A DNA stretch of 9,920 bases from Thermodesulfovibrionales bacterium (GTDB lineage Bacteria > Nitrospirota > Thermodesulfovibrionia > Thermodesulfovibrionales > Dissulfurispiraceae): contig JAJOKM010000096.1 in assembly GCA_021129835.1 (NCBI GenBank), forward strand, positions 22,369-32,288, read 5' to 3'. This document shows, in pieces, positions 1 to 7,530 of the stretch. The stretch's first letter is position 1, and each line of letters begins with the position of its first letter. The translations under genes were made by a program, and so were the position numbers. A model generated the notes under the pieces. It was given only the letters and a program-made list of their open reading frames with translations. It did not search any database and was not told the origin of the DNA.

Positions 1-21
1 AAACATACTTTGGATGGCGAT

Positions 22-1905
22 ATGGCAAGAATTACGACTGATATATACCGAGCTATTAGTGGAGTTATCTTTAAAAACAGACGCGCCATCATTGTTCTTG
101 TTCATCTTCTGCAGGTTGTTGTCGCCAATTATTTGGCGTTTCTTTTGAGATTTGAGTTTGTTTTGGCGCCTAAATACTTCAATATATTTTTGCTTTACCT
201 CCCCCTTCTTTTAGTAATTCGTCTTGCCTTTTTTCTTTTATCAGGCCTTTATAAAGACCTCTGGCGTTATTCAGGTGTTAATGAACTGCTTAGAATTATC
301 ATATCAACTACTATGGGAAGCGCAGCCTTTTTTGTGATTGTCAGATACCTTTTTGGTGCTACATATTATCCCCGCTCAATATTTATACTCGACTGGTTAC
401 TGCTAATAATGATCTCAGGAGGCAGCAGGCTTTTTGTGAAGGTATTTAAAGAGCATCTGAGGCTTAAATCCCAACATTCAAAGGGAAAAGTCCTCATTAT
501 CGGTGCCGGAGATGCTGGAGAAATGATCGTGAGAGATATGATAAATAATCCCATGTATTCGTATCTGCCTGTTGGTTTTATCGATGACAACCCTCACAAA
601 AAGGGGCTTTCTATACACGGGATCCCCATTTTAGGACCGCTCAGCATGATTGGAATGGCGATCGAAAAATACAGGCCTGATGAAATACTGATAGCTATCC
701 CTTCAGCAAGGCACAAGACTATCAGAGAGATTTATGAATTACTCAAACCCTTCAACCTGCCCATTAAGACCCTGCCAGGATTGAGCAGTATCCTTGATGG
801 AACTGTCTCTGTCTCACAGATAAAACCCCTCTCGCTTCAGGATCTCTTGCAGAGGGATCAGGTCAGGACTGATATCCAGTCCGTAAAAGATTATATCAGG
901 AACAGGTCTGTTCTGGTAACAGGCGCTGGTGGGTCAATCGGTTCAGAGCTCTGTAAGCAGATAGCTCAATACACCCCTTCTAATCTTATACTGCTTGACA
1001 GATACGAAAACAGCCTATTTGAGATTGACCTTGAATTAAAAAGGAGAGGAGACAAGACAGACATCTCGACTGTTGTCGGGGATATACGGGATGTTGACAG
1101 CCTGGAGTATCTATTTTCGAGACACCGACCAGAGATTGTCTTCCATGCTGCGGCACATAAGCATGTGCCCCTGATGGAATTTAATCCCCTTGAGGCAGTC
1201 AAGAATAATATATTCGGCACAAGGAATCTCGTTGAGGCAGCATCAAGGCATAATACAGAGAGCTTTGTGATGATATCGACAGACAAGGCCGTAAACCCTA
1301 CAAGCATTATGGGTGCGACAAAGCGTGTTGCCGAATTCTTGACTATTGACATGAATTGCAGATCTTCTACCAGATTCACAACTGTCAGATTCGGAAATGT
1401 GCTCGGAAGCAATGGAAGCGTTGTCCATGTCTTCAGTGAGCAGTTAAGGCGTGGCTTGCCCTTGACGGTAACGCATCCCGAGATAGTGAGGTACTTTATG
1501 CTCATGCCTGAAGCCGTGCAGCTCGTCCTCATAGCGGCCGCTTCCAGTGAAGGGGGTGAGATATTTGTACTCGAGATGGGCGAACAGATAAAGATTGTGG
1601 ACCTTGCAGAAAACCTTATCAGGCTCTCTGGATTTGTCCCTTATGAGGATGTAAAGATAGAGTTCATCGGTTTAAGGGCAGGAGAAAAACTATACGAAGA
1701 ACTCTTTGATGAATCAGAAATGGTGGTTGCCACTTCTTATGAAAAACTAAGAGTAGCTGTTCCAGATAAAATCCCATCGACAGACATGCTTATGGCCCAT
1801 ATATCATCACTTGAACATATCGCTTCAAGCAATTCTGTTGATGATATAATACCTGAAATCCAGAAAATAGTCCCGAATTTTAAATTAAATGGGGTCAGGT
1901 CTTGA
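22..1905 (+). CDS. Membrane-anchored nucleoside-diphosphate-sugar 4,6-dehydratase (CapD/WbpM/FlaA1 family)
   Basis: Long-form polysaccharide-biosynthesis dehydratase of about 627 residues. Four hydrophobic segments (about 23-43, 54-75, 91-111, 119-134) anchor it in the inner membrane. A first Rossmann domain has GAGDAG at 161-166. The catalytic SDR domain has TGAGGSIG at 300-307, STDK at 419-422 and MGATK at 430-434. Met430 stands where classical SDR enzymes have the catalytic Tyr; this Ser-Met-Lys arrangement is known for WbpM/FlaA1-type UDP-GlcNAc 4,6-dehydratases, so the likely reaction is UDP-GlcNAc to a 4-keto-6-deoxy sugar for O-antigen, capsule or glycan. The C-terminal RAGEKLYEEL motif is also typical of the family. 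ATG 22 is preferred because GGATGG lies just upstream. TTG 10 is in frame, and the frame is open to the window edge, so a longer N-terminus is possible. The exact sugar substrate cannot be read from sequence. Confidence 0.93.
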   Translation: MARITTDIYRAISGVIFKNRRAIIVLVHLLQVVVANYLAFLLRFEFVLAPKYFNIFLLYLPLLLVIRLAFFLLSGLYKDLWRYSGVNELLRIIISTTMGSAAFFVIVRYLFGATYYPRSIFILDWLLLIMISGGSRLFVKVFKEHLRLKSQHSKGKVLIIGAGDAGEMIVRDMINNPMYSYLPVGFIDDNPHKKGLSIHGIPILGPLSMIGMAIEKYRPDEILIAIPSARHKTIREIYELLKPFNLPIKTLPGLSSILDGTVSVSQIKPLSLQDLLQRDQVRTDIQSVKDYIRNRSVLVTGAGGSIGSELCKQIAQYTPSNLILLDRYENSLFEIDLELKRRGDKTDISTVVGDIRDVDSLEYLFSRHRPEIVFHAAAHKHVPLMEFNPLEAVKNNIFGTRNLVEAASRHNTESFVMISTDKAVNPTSIMGATKRVAEFLTIDMNCRSSTRFTTVRFGNVLGSNGSVVHVFSEQLRRGLPLTVTHPEIVRYFMLMPEAVQLVLIAAASSEGGEIFVLEMGEQIKIVDLAENLIRLSGFVPYEDVKIEFIGLRAGEKLYEELFDESEMVVATSYEKLRVAVPDKIPSTDMLMAHISSLEHIASSNSVDDIIPEIQKIVPNFKLNGVRS

Positions 1906-1988
1906 AATATCAGTTTTTATCTTCCAAATCTTTTATTGCCTTGCTTACAGTAGAGTCTCTTGCAAAAGTATGGGAAATAGCCTTGTTT

Positions 1989-2076
1989 GTCATTCCCGAA
2001 GTTTTTTATCGGGAATCCAGTATTCTTTCAAATCAACGGCGTCATCATTCCAATCAACGACGTCTGGATTCCCGCT
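1989..2076. repeat. Nested inverted-repeat element of the GTCATTCCCG...CGGGAATCCAG type
   Basis: ATTCCCGA (1992-1999) and TCGGGAAT (2009-2016) form a perfect 8-bp hairpin with a 9-base loop. CGGGAATCCAG (2010-2020) is the exact reverse complement of CTGGATTCCCG (2064-2074), giving an outer 11-bp dyad that competes with the first hairpin for the same bases. The region between contains a direct repeat with a 21-base offset (2027-2043 and 2048-2064, 15 of 17 identical). The motif resembles a dispersed palindromic repeat common in environmental bacterial genomes (from memory). The copy lies just after the dehydratase gene and could also terminate or stabilise its transcript. Confidence 0.7.
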
Positions 2077-2200
2077 GAAGCCTGCCCTCGAATCTTGCTC
2101 TCGAGTTTCGCAATCGAGGATTCGTAATCGGGAGCAGACATGGCGGTAAAAGTCGTAAAGTATAAGGTTTCTCCAGGAGCCTGTCCTGTGCGTAAATACT

Positions 2201-2252
2201 AAGATTCCTCCCTTCGCTCGGAATGACAGAAGCGAAGGAGTCGGAATGACAG
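2201..2252. repeat. Fragment of the AAGATT...TCGGAATGACA repeat family
   Basis: Bases 2201-2228 match 2319-2346 of the neighbouring element at 24 of 28 positions, so this is a second, diverged copy of one repeat end. TCGGAATGACAG occurs twice in direct orientation (2218-2229 and 2241-2252). No matching opposite arm is present, so it looks like a truncated or rearranged half element. Confidence 0.65.
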
Positions 2253-2263
2253 CAACAAGCCAC

Positions 2264-2348
2264 TTTGTCATTTCGACTGCAGGGAGAAATCTTGTGTTAT
2301 CAATAGCGTTACAGGCTAAAGATTTCTCGCTTTGCTCGAAATGACAAG
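2264..2348. repeat. Complete MITE/REP-like inverted-repeat element
   Basis: The terminal arms TTGTCATTTCGA (2265-2276) and TCGAAATGACAA (2336-2347) are perfect 12-bp inverted repeats. The inner arms GAGAAATCTT (2284-2293) and AAGATTTCTC (2319-2328) are perfect 10-bp inverted repeats, around a loop of about 25 bases. The element could fold into a long two-stage hairpin. It encodes nothing, and its short size and paired ends fit a miniature element moved in trans. It ends about 30 bases upstream of the rplM promoter. Confidence 0.75.
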
Positions 2349-2378
2349 CAGATGGTACTTTTTATGACTTCATCAAGG

Positions 2379-2408
2379 TTGACAAACTCAGACAGTTTTT
2401 ATTATAAT
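2379..2408 (+). promoter_or_regulatory. Sigma-70 promoter of the rplM-rpsI block
   Basis: TTGACA at 2379-2384 and TATAAT at 2403-2408 are both perfect consensus hexamers separated by 18 bases. Transcription would start near 2415, leaving a 5' leader of only about 30 bases before the rplM ATG. That is too short for a structured ribosomal-protein leader, so translational autoregulation through a classical L13 leader looks unlikely. Confidence 0.85.
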
Positions 2409-2443
2409 GCCTGATTGTTAATTGCTAACTATCAAGGAAGTTA

Positions 2444-2968
2444 ATGAAAACGAAATTTGCAAAGAAAAAAGATATTGAACGCAAGTGGTATGTTGTTGAT
2501 GCAAAGGATCAGATCATTGGGAGAATGGCATCGAGAATTGCATACTGCCTTCGCGGAAAACATAAACCTATATTTACTCCAAATGTAGACACCGGAGATT
2601 TTGTGATTGTCATTAACGCCGATAAGATTAAAGTTACCGGCAAAAAGCTTACAGACAAGATTTATTATCACCATACGGGCTATGTCGGGAGTTTGAAGGC
2701 CAAAGGCCTTAAGGATAGGTTGAAAAAAGAACCAGAGAAAGTAATAAGGGGTGCTGTCCGGGGAATGCTTCCAAAGAATAGATTAGGCAGGATGGTAGTT
2801 AAAAAGTTAAAGATATATCGTGGATCTGAGCACAGACATGCTGCTCAGAGACCTGAGTTATTAGATATCTCAAAGGGACATAACACTTTTGGACAGATGC
2901 AAAAGCGAAATAATCTTGTAATAGTTCACCCACACCCTATCCTTCCCACTTTGGAAAAAGGGGATTAA
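2444..2968 (+). CDS. rplM: 50S ribosomal protein L13 with C-terminal extension
   Basis: L13 binds 23S rRNA early in 50S assembly. The family core is clear: RKWYVVDAKDQIIGRMAS (13-30), LRGKHKP (36-42), DTGDFVIVINADKI (49-62), TGKKLTDKIYYHHTGY (65-80), VRGMLPKNRLG (105-115) and SEHRHAAQRPELLDI (128-142). The start is supported by AAGGAAG at 2434-2440, closely spaced before the ATG. Bacterial L13 usually ends around residue 142-150; this one runs to 174. Residues 143-166 match nothing I know in the family, and residues 167-174 (LPTLEKGD) are the translated left arm of an inverted-repeat element. The usual HPHxAQ motif reads HRHAAQ here. It is first in a block with rpsI and argC under a strong promoter. 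Confidence 0.97.
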   Translation: MKTKFAKKKDIERKWYVVDAKDQIIGRMASRIAYCLRGKHKPIFTPNVDTGDFVIVINADKIKVTGKKLTDKIYYHHTGYVGSLKAKGLKDRLKKEPEKVIRGAVRGMLPKNRLGRMVVKKLKIYRGSEHRHAAQRPELLDISKGHNTFGQMQKRNNLVIVHPHPILPTLEKGD

Positions 2969-3027
2969 GGGGGATTTTCAAATAAATAGTCATTATAAAA
3001 TCTCCCCTCTTTGCCAAAAAGGGGAAG
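2942..3027. repeat. Imperfect inverted-repeat element between rplM and rpsI
   Basis: The left arm starts CTTCCC and runs through GGGGATTAAGGGGGATTTT (2960-2978). The right arm starts AAAATCTCCCC (2997-3007) and ends AAAAAGGGGAAG (3016-3027). The right arm's reverse complement follows the left arm with small indels. The core GGGGGATTTT (2969-2978) pairs with AAAATCTCCCC across 18 bases. It resembles dispersed elements with GGGGGATTTT arms seen in other bacteria (from memory). It overlaps the rplM stop codon and would form a large hairpin in the rplM-rpsI message. A related short dyad, CCTCTTTGGTAAAGAGG, occurs at 9561-9577. Confidence 0.7.
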
Positions 3028-3097
3028 AAAGAAAATATAGCTGAATTATTACATAATTTTAAACTTTTAGGTTATAAGGAGGCGGGGTAATCAAGAT

Positions 3098-3490
3098 ATG
3101 GTTTCGATACAATATGGCGCAACAGGCAGAAGAAAAAGATCAGTAGCAAGAGTATCTCTGCTTCCTGGTAAAGGTAAAATTACCGTAAACAAGATGGAAT
3201 TTGAAAATTACTTTCCGAGAGAGACACTGAGAATGATTATCAAACAACCATTACAGGTCACAGGCATGCTCGACAAATATGATATTATCGTAGATATTAA
3301 CGGCGGCGGGTTGAGTGGCCAGGCAGGTGCGGTAAGGCATGGCATTGCTCGGACATTGGCTATAATTGATAATGACATGAAGTCTATATTAAAAAAAGAA
3401 GGGTTTCTCACAAGGGACCCCAGGGAAGTAGAGAGAAAGAAATACGGGCAAAAAGGTGCGAGAAAGAGATTCCAGTTCTCCAAGAGATAA
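3098..3490 (+). CDS. rpsI: 30S ribosomal protein S9
   Basis: S9 is a 30S head protein whose C-terminal tail reaches towards the P-site tRNA. The 130-residue length is normal. Family motifs are ATGRRKRSVARV (8-19), NGGGLSGQAGAVRHGIART (68-86) and LTRDPREVERKKYGQKG (104-120), and it ends in the near-invariant FSKR. A strong AAGGAGG lies at 3076-3082, about 15 bases before the ATG, which is longer than usual. No other in-frame start fits the conserved N-terminus better. It follows rplM after 129 bases that contain the inverted-repeat element, and argC starts 21 bases downstream, so all three are probably cotranscribed. Confidence 0.98.
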   Translation: MVSIQYGATGRRKRSVARVSLLPGKGKITVNKMEFENYFPRETLRMIIKQPLQVTGMLDKYDIIVDINGGGLSGQAGAVRHGIARTLAIIDNDMKSILKKEGFLTRDPREVERKKYGQKGARKRFQFSKR

Positions 3491-3511
3491 TAAATTGAGT
3501 ATACGCTAATT

Positions 3512-4552
3512 ATGCTGAGAGTAGCGATTTGCGGTGCTAGTGGTTATGTTGGTGTCGAGCTTTTAAGGATACTCTCATATCACCCGCAAGTAAAGGTAAC
3601 TGTTATTACTTCTGAAAGATCTGCAGAAAAAAGGGTTGTAGACTTATTCCCTCATCTTCGCAAATATGCGCACCTGAATTACGAAGCATTACACAAAGAG
3701 ATAATCATACAAAAAGCGGATCTCTTTTTTATGGCATTACCGCATACAGTATCGCAGGAAGCAGTAGATTTTTTCTTTAAAAATGGCAAAAAGGTGGTGG
3801 ATCTCTCCGCAGACTATCGTATAGCAGATCATTCAATATATGAAGAGTGGTATGAGGCGCCTCATAATTATAGAGAGACTCTGAAAAAGGCTGTTTATGG
3901 ACTACCAGAAATTCATAGAGGGCGCATAAAAAAGGCAGATCTTGTTGCCAACCCCGGCTGTTACCCAACAGGCGCCATTTTAGGCCTGTATCCTGCAATT
4001 AAAGAAGGCATTATTGATGTCGAAGGTATCATTGTAGATTCTAAATCAGGGACATCAGGCGCTGGAAGAAGGGCCGAGGTCGCCCTTTCCTATTGCGAGG
4101 TGAATGAGGGGTTTAAGGCGTATGGAATTGCTGTTCACAGGCATGTCCCCGAGATAGAACAGGAGATAACGAGAATTGCCAAGAAAGAGGTAAAAGTAAA
4201 TTTCACGCCGCACCTTGTCCCTATGGACAGAGGAATAATTTCTACCATTTACGGAAAAATATCGAAAGAAATAGATACAAGAGATGTGATAGCTATCTAC
4301 AAAGATAGCTATAAAAAAGAGCCATTTGTTAATGTCCTTGAAGAAAATAACTTTCCGAATGCAAAGGGCATCCGCGGCAGTAACTATTGCGCGATAGGTC
4401 TCTGCGTAAATAAGAGGACAGATACCTTGATTATGGTATCTGCTATAGACAATCTTGTGAAAGGGGCATCAGGTCAGGCCGTGCAGAATATGAATGTCAT
4501 GATGGGATTTAAAGAGACGACGGGACTTGAACAGATCGCCCTTTTCCCATAA
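3512..4552 (+). CDS. argC: N-acetyl-gamma-glutamyl-phosphate reductase
   Basis: Third step of arginine biosynthesis: NADPH-dependent reduction of N-acetyl-glutamyl phosphate to the semialdehyde, in the cytoplasm. The 346 residues match the usual length of type 1 ArgC. The N-terminal Rossmann motif is CGASGYVG (7-14). The catalytic Cys150 sits in NPGCYPTG (147-154), DSKSGTSGAGR lies at 176-186, and HRHVPEI (209-215) carries the expected catalytic His. VKGASGQAVQNMNVM (316-330) is the conserved C-terminal motif. ATG 3512 places the coenzyme motif right at the N-terminus, as expected, but no clear Shine-Dalgarno precedes it. The gene starts only 21 bases after rpsI, so it probably relies on readthrough from the ribosomal promoter. 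No other arginine gene lies in the window. Confidence 0.97.
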   Translation: MLRVAICGASGYVGVELLRILSYHPQVKVTVITSERSAEKRVVDLFPHLRKYAHLNYEALHKEIIIQKADLFFMALPHTVSQEAVDFFFKNGKKVVDLSADYRIADHSIYEEWYEAPHNYRETLKKAVYGLPEIHRGRIKKADLVANPGCYPTGAILGLYPAIKEGIIDVEGIIVDSKSGTSGAGRRAEVALSYCEVNEGFKAYGIAVHRHVPEIEQEITRIAKKEVKVNFTPHLVPMDRGIISTIYGKISKEIDTRDVIAIYKDSYKKEPFVNVLEENNFPNAKGIRGSNYCAIGLCVNKRTDTLIMVSAIDNLVKGASGQAVQNMNVMMGFKETTGLEQIALFP

Positions 4553-4616
4553 TCTTGCTAAGTCCAATTACTCAATGCTATAGTAGTAGCATGGCTTCTG
4601 TATACTTTTTTCGACC

Positions 4617-4624
4617 AGGAGGAA
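4617..4624 (+). promoter_or_regulatory. Strong ribosome binding site of ppdK
   Basis: AGGAGG at 4617-4622 is a perfect Shine-Dalgarno, five bases before ATG 4628. It fixes the start and therefore shows that the lysine- and serine-rich N-terminal extension of PpdK is translated. Confidence 0.85.
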
Positions 4625-4627
4625 TTT

Positions 4628-7387
4628 ATGGAAAAGACTGCTGAAGAGGTAAAACTTTCAAAATCTGTAAAATCAGCAAAAGGCAAAAAATATGTTTATT
4701 TTTTTGGAGATGGTAAAGCGGATGGAAATGCCGATATGAAGGATCTATTAGGTGGTAAGGGAGCAAATTTGGCAGAGATGACAAACATTGGTCTCATCGT
4801 TCCGCCGGGCTTTACTATAACCACAGAAGTCTGTGCCCTTTATTTAAACGGTAACAAGCGATACCCAGAAGGGCTTAAATCGCATGTCGATGCCTCGATG
4901 CAGAGGGTCGAAAAGATAATTAAGAGGAGATTTGGAGACCCTGACGATCCACTCCTTGTCTCTATCCGTTCAGGGGGTCGTAGGTCTATGCCTGGCATGA
5001 TGGAAACCGTTTTAAATGTTGGTCTCACAACAAAGACAATCCCTGGACTCATAAAGAAGACCAATAATGAGCGGTTCGTATATGATGCATATCGCCGCCT
5101 ACTCACGATGTATTCCGATGTGGTTATGGAAAAGGCTGCTGGGATAATTCCCAAAAGAGAAGAAGGTATACGGGAAAGACTTGAATATGCACTGAGCAGA
5201 ACGAAAGAAGAAAAACGATACAAAAACGATATCGACTTAACAACAGATGACCTCAAGGCACTTTGCGAGGAGTTTAAAGGGATTATTAGAGATACACTTG
5301 GAACGGATTTCCCGGATGATCATAACGAACAACTATGGGGTGGTGTCGGGGCAGTCTTTCAGTCGTGGATGGGGAAACGAGCAGTATCATACCGCAAGAT
5401 AGAAAATATCCCGGATGACTGGGGGACAGCCGTCAATGTGCAGGCTATGGTCTTCGGAAATACCAGTGAGAGTTCAGCAACCGGCGTCGCCTTTACTCGA
5501 AACCCGGCTACAGGGGAGAATATATTTTACGGTGAATGGCTACCAAATGCACAGGGTGAAGATGTTGTCGCAGGCATCAGAACCCCAAATCCTATAAATA
5601 AGGAAGGCAAGACAGAAGCTACCAAGCACCTCCCTTCCCTTGAAGAGGCAATGCCAAAATTATATGAAGAGTTATGTTCTATCCGGAAAAGGCTTGAGAC
5701 GCATTACGAAGATATGCAGGACATCGAATTTACCATAGAGGACGGAAAGCTCTGGATGCTCCAGACAAGGACTGGCAAACGTAACGGCCAAGCTGCAATC
5801 CGTATGGCAGTCGAAATGGCAAGATCCAGGTTGATTACAAAGGAGATGGCCATCTCGCGTGTTACTCCTGAACAGATAAATGAGCTTTTGCACCCCTGCG
5901 TAACCCCTGATATCGAAAAGAAGGCGGTTATGCTTGCAAGGGGGCTGCCTGCCGGTCCTGGCAGCGCTACAGGAAGAGTCGTATTTACTGCCGATGATGC
6001 AGAGGAATGGACAAAGAAGGGAGAAAAGGTAGTACTTGTGAGGAATGAAACCTCACCTGAAGATGTTCGCGGGATGTGTGTTGCAGAGGCTATCCTTACA
6101 GCAAAGGGAGGCATGACAAGCCATGCAGCGCTCGTAGCAAGAGGGTGGGGCAAATGCTGCATAGTAGGCTGCCTTGCCATCGATATAGACCTTCATAAGA
6201 AGGAGGTCTATATCGATGGTAAAACATTAAAAGAGGGAGACTGGATAACGCTTAATGGAACAGCAGGACGGGTATATGAGGGCAAACTTGCCTTATTACC
6301 AGCTAATCCTGAAAACAACCCCTGGTATAAGGAATTATTAAAGTTGGCAGATCAGTTCAGGAGGTTAAAGGTCAGAGCAAATGCTGATAGTCCTGAGGAT
6401 GCTGTTGTAGCAAGAAACTTCGGCGCTGAAGGGATAGGTCTTTGTAGAACAGAGCATATGTTTTTGGGGCCTGATAGAATAATGGGCGTCAGGAAAATGA
6501 TACTTTCTGACACTATAGAGGAGAGGAAAAAGATTATCACTGCGCTTTTGCCAGTGCAAAAGGATGATTTTAGAGGCATATTCAAGGCAATGGACGGTCT
6601 GCCCGTAAACATAAGACTGTTTGATCCTCCGCTTCATGAGTTCCTGCCTCATACAGATGAAGAAGTGACAGAGCTGGCAAAGGAGATGGGGGTGTCATTT
6701 GAGCGAGTGAGCGCAAAAAACAGGTTTTTGCATGAAATCAACCCCATGCTCGGGCACCGCGGCTGCCGTCTTGGCATCACCTATCCAGAGGTGTATGAGA
6801 TGCAGGTGCAGGCCATTATGGAAGCAGCATGCGAACTCACAAAAGAGAAGGTGAAGGTTATCCCTGAGATAATGATTCCCCTCGTCAGTCATGTGAATGA
6901 ACTTAAAAAGATGAGATGGCTTGTTGTATCAATTGCAGAAAGGGTTCAGAAAGAGCATAAGATTAAAGTGCCTTACACGGTAGGAACCATGATAGAGTTA
7001 CCCCGCTCTTGCGTAACCGCAGACGAGATAGCCACGGTTGCAGACTTTTATTCCTTTGGAACCAACGACCTCACACAGACAGTATACGGCATTTCAAGAG
7101 ATGATGCCGGCAATTTCCTACCCTTTTATGTGAAAAATGGCATACTCGCGGAAGATCCGTTTATTTCGATAGATCAAGGGGGCGTAGGTAAATTCATGCA
7201 AATGGCGATCGAAAAAGGCAGAAGAGTTAATAAGAACCTAAAGATGGGAATTTGCGGAGAACACGGAGGCGATCCGCACTCTGTAGAATTCTGCCACCAA
7301 ATCGGTCTCGATTCTGTAAGTTGTTCCCCTTACAGAGTGCCTATCGCGAGGTTTGCGGCAGCACAAGCAGCGCTTAAGCATAAGTAA
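4628..7387 (+). CDS. ppdK: Pyruvate, phosphate dikinase
   Basis: Reversibly interconverts pyruvate, ATP and Pi with PEP, AMP and PPi. At 919 residues it is slightly longer than most bacterial enzymes. The N-terminal ATP-grasp domain carries GGKGANLAEM (42-51) and SIRSGGRRSMPGMMETVLN (112-130). The swivelling phosphohistidine domain has GGMTSHAA, with catalytic His499 and the adjacent Thr497 equivalent to the plant regulatory Thr. The C-terminal PEP/pyruvate TIM barrel has GIGLCRTEHMF (602-612), GTMIELPR (786-793), FGTNDLTQ (810-817) and catalytic Cys876 in GICGEHGG. The DxNxxxxHP-type arrangement of PEP synthase is absent, favouring PPDK. The first 20 residues (EKTAEEVKL..., Lys/Ser-rich) precede the usual family start. 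It lies 75 bases after argC, with no consensus promoter seen in that gap. In anaerobes it serves gluconeogenesis or PPi-dependent glycolysis. Confidence 0.98.
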   Translation: MEKTAEEVKLSKSVKSAKGKKYVYFFGDGKADGNADMKDLLGGKGANLAEMTNIGLIVPPGFTITTEVCALYLNGNKRYPEGLKSHVDASMQRVEKIIKRRFGDPDDPLLVSIRSGGRRSMPGMMETVLNVGLTTKTIPGLIKKTNNERFVYDAYRRLLTMYSDVVMEKAAGIIPKREEGIRERLEYALSRTKEEKRYKNDIDLTTDDLKALCEEFKGIIRDTLGTDFPDDHNEQLWGGVGAVFQSWMGKRAVSYRKIENIPDDWGTAVNVQAMVFGNTSESSATGVAFTRNPATGENIFYGEWLPNAQGEDVVAGIRTPNPINKEGKTEATKHLPSLEEAMPKLYEELCSIRKRLETHYEDMQDIEFTIEDGKLWMLQTRTGKRNGQAAIRMAVEMARSRLITKEMAISRVTPEQINELLHPCVTPDIEKKAVMLARGLPAGPGSATGRVVFTADDAEEWTKKGEKVVLVRNETSPEDVRGMCVAEAILTAKGGMTSHAALVARGWGKCCIVGCLAIDIDLHKKEVYIDGKTLKEGDWITLNGTAGRVYEGKLALLPANPENNPWYKELLKLADQFRRLKVRANADSPEDAVVARNFGAEGIGLCRTEHMFLGPDRIMGVRKMILSDTIEERKKIITALLPVQKDDFRGIFKAMDGLPVNIRLFDPPLHEFLPHTDEEVTELAKEMGVSFERVSAKNRFLHEINPMLGHRGCRLGITYPEVYEMQVQAIMEAACELTKEKVKVIPEIMIPLVSHVNELKKMRWLVVSIAERVQKEHKIKVPYTVGTMIELPRSCVTADEIATVADFYSFGTNDLTQTVYGISRDDAGNFLPFYVKNGILAEDPFISIDQGGVGKFMQMAIEKGRRVNKNLKMGICGEHGGDPHSVEFCHQIGLDSVSCSPYRVPIARFAAAQAALKHK

Positions 7388-7466
7388 TCGAGAGGTTTTA
7401 TCCAGTAACTCGACGGTAGAGGTGTAAGCTTAGATGTTGCCATGATCTCACGGGTCTTTGAAGCAG

Positions 7467-7488
7467 ACTTAGAAGCTATAGTTTTTTT
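7467..7488 (+). terminator. Possible weak terminator after ppdK
   Basis: A small AT-rich stem (ACTTAG 7467-7472 with CTA-T-AGT 7476-7482, one bulged T, three-base loop) runs directly into seven Ts (7482-7488). It lies about 80 bases after the ppdK stop and about 40 bases before the end of the convergent gene. The stem is weak, so this is only a candidate. Confidence 0.3.
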
Positions 7489-7530
7489 CCGTGTTTAAGT
7501 TGAATTGTTGCGTAGGTGAGCAGCATACCG

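Larger units (their letters stand above)
1906..2443. other. Gene-free spacer rich in palindromic repeats
   Basis: No convincing gene lies in these 538 bases. The short open frames run through palindromic repeats and translate them. The spacer holds an inverted-repeat element (1989-2076), a smaller dyad (CCTCGA 2086-2091 with TCGAGG 2114-2119), a repeat fragment (2201-2252), a complete inverted-repeat element (2264-2348) and the rplM promoter (2379-2408). No tRNA or riboswitch was recognised. Confidence 0.7.

Noticed and set aside
966..1532. Long minus-strand open frame inside the dehydratase gene
   Set aside because: It is an antisense shadow of a clear conserved SDR domain, with no start signal.
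1889..2149. Plus-strand open frame starting inside the dehydratase gene
   Set aside because: It begins within the end of the upstream gene in another frame and continues through repeats, with no recognisable protein features.
1990..2271. Minus-strand open frame of about 93 codons
   Set aside because: It is a translation of the palindromic repeats, has no family motif or ribosome binding site, and typical repeat-derived peptides appear in it.
1989..2348. Repeats considered as a CRISPR array
   Set aside because: The copies are few, diverged, palindromic and unevenly spaced, with no spacer pattern or cas gene.
4576..4611. Possible terminator or promoter between argC and ppdK
   Set aside because: The TGCTA/TAGCA stem is only 5 bp and lies 14 bases from the T-run, and TATACT at 4601 has no acceptable -35 box.
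5704..6180. Long minus-strand open frame inside ppdK (similarly 4840-5256)
   Set aside because: These are antisense shadows of conserved PPDK sequence.
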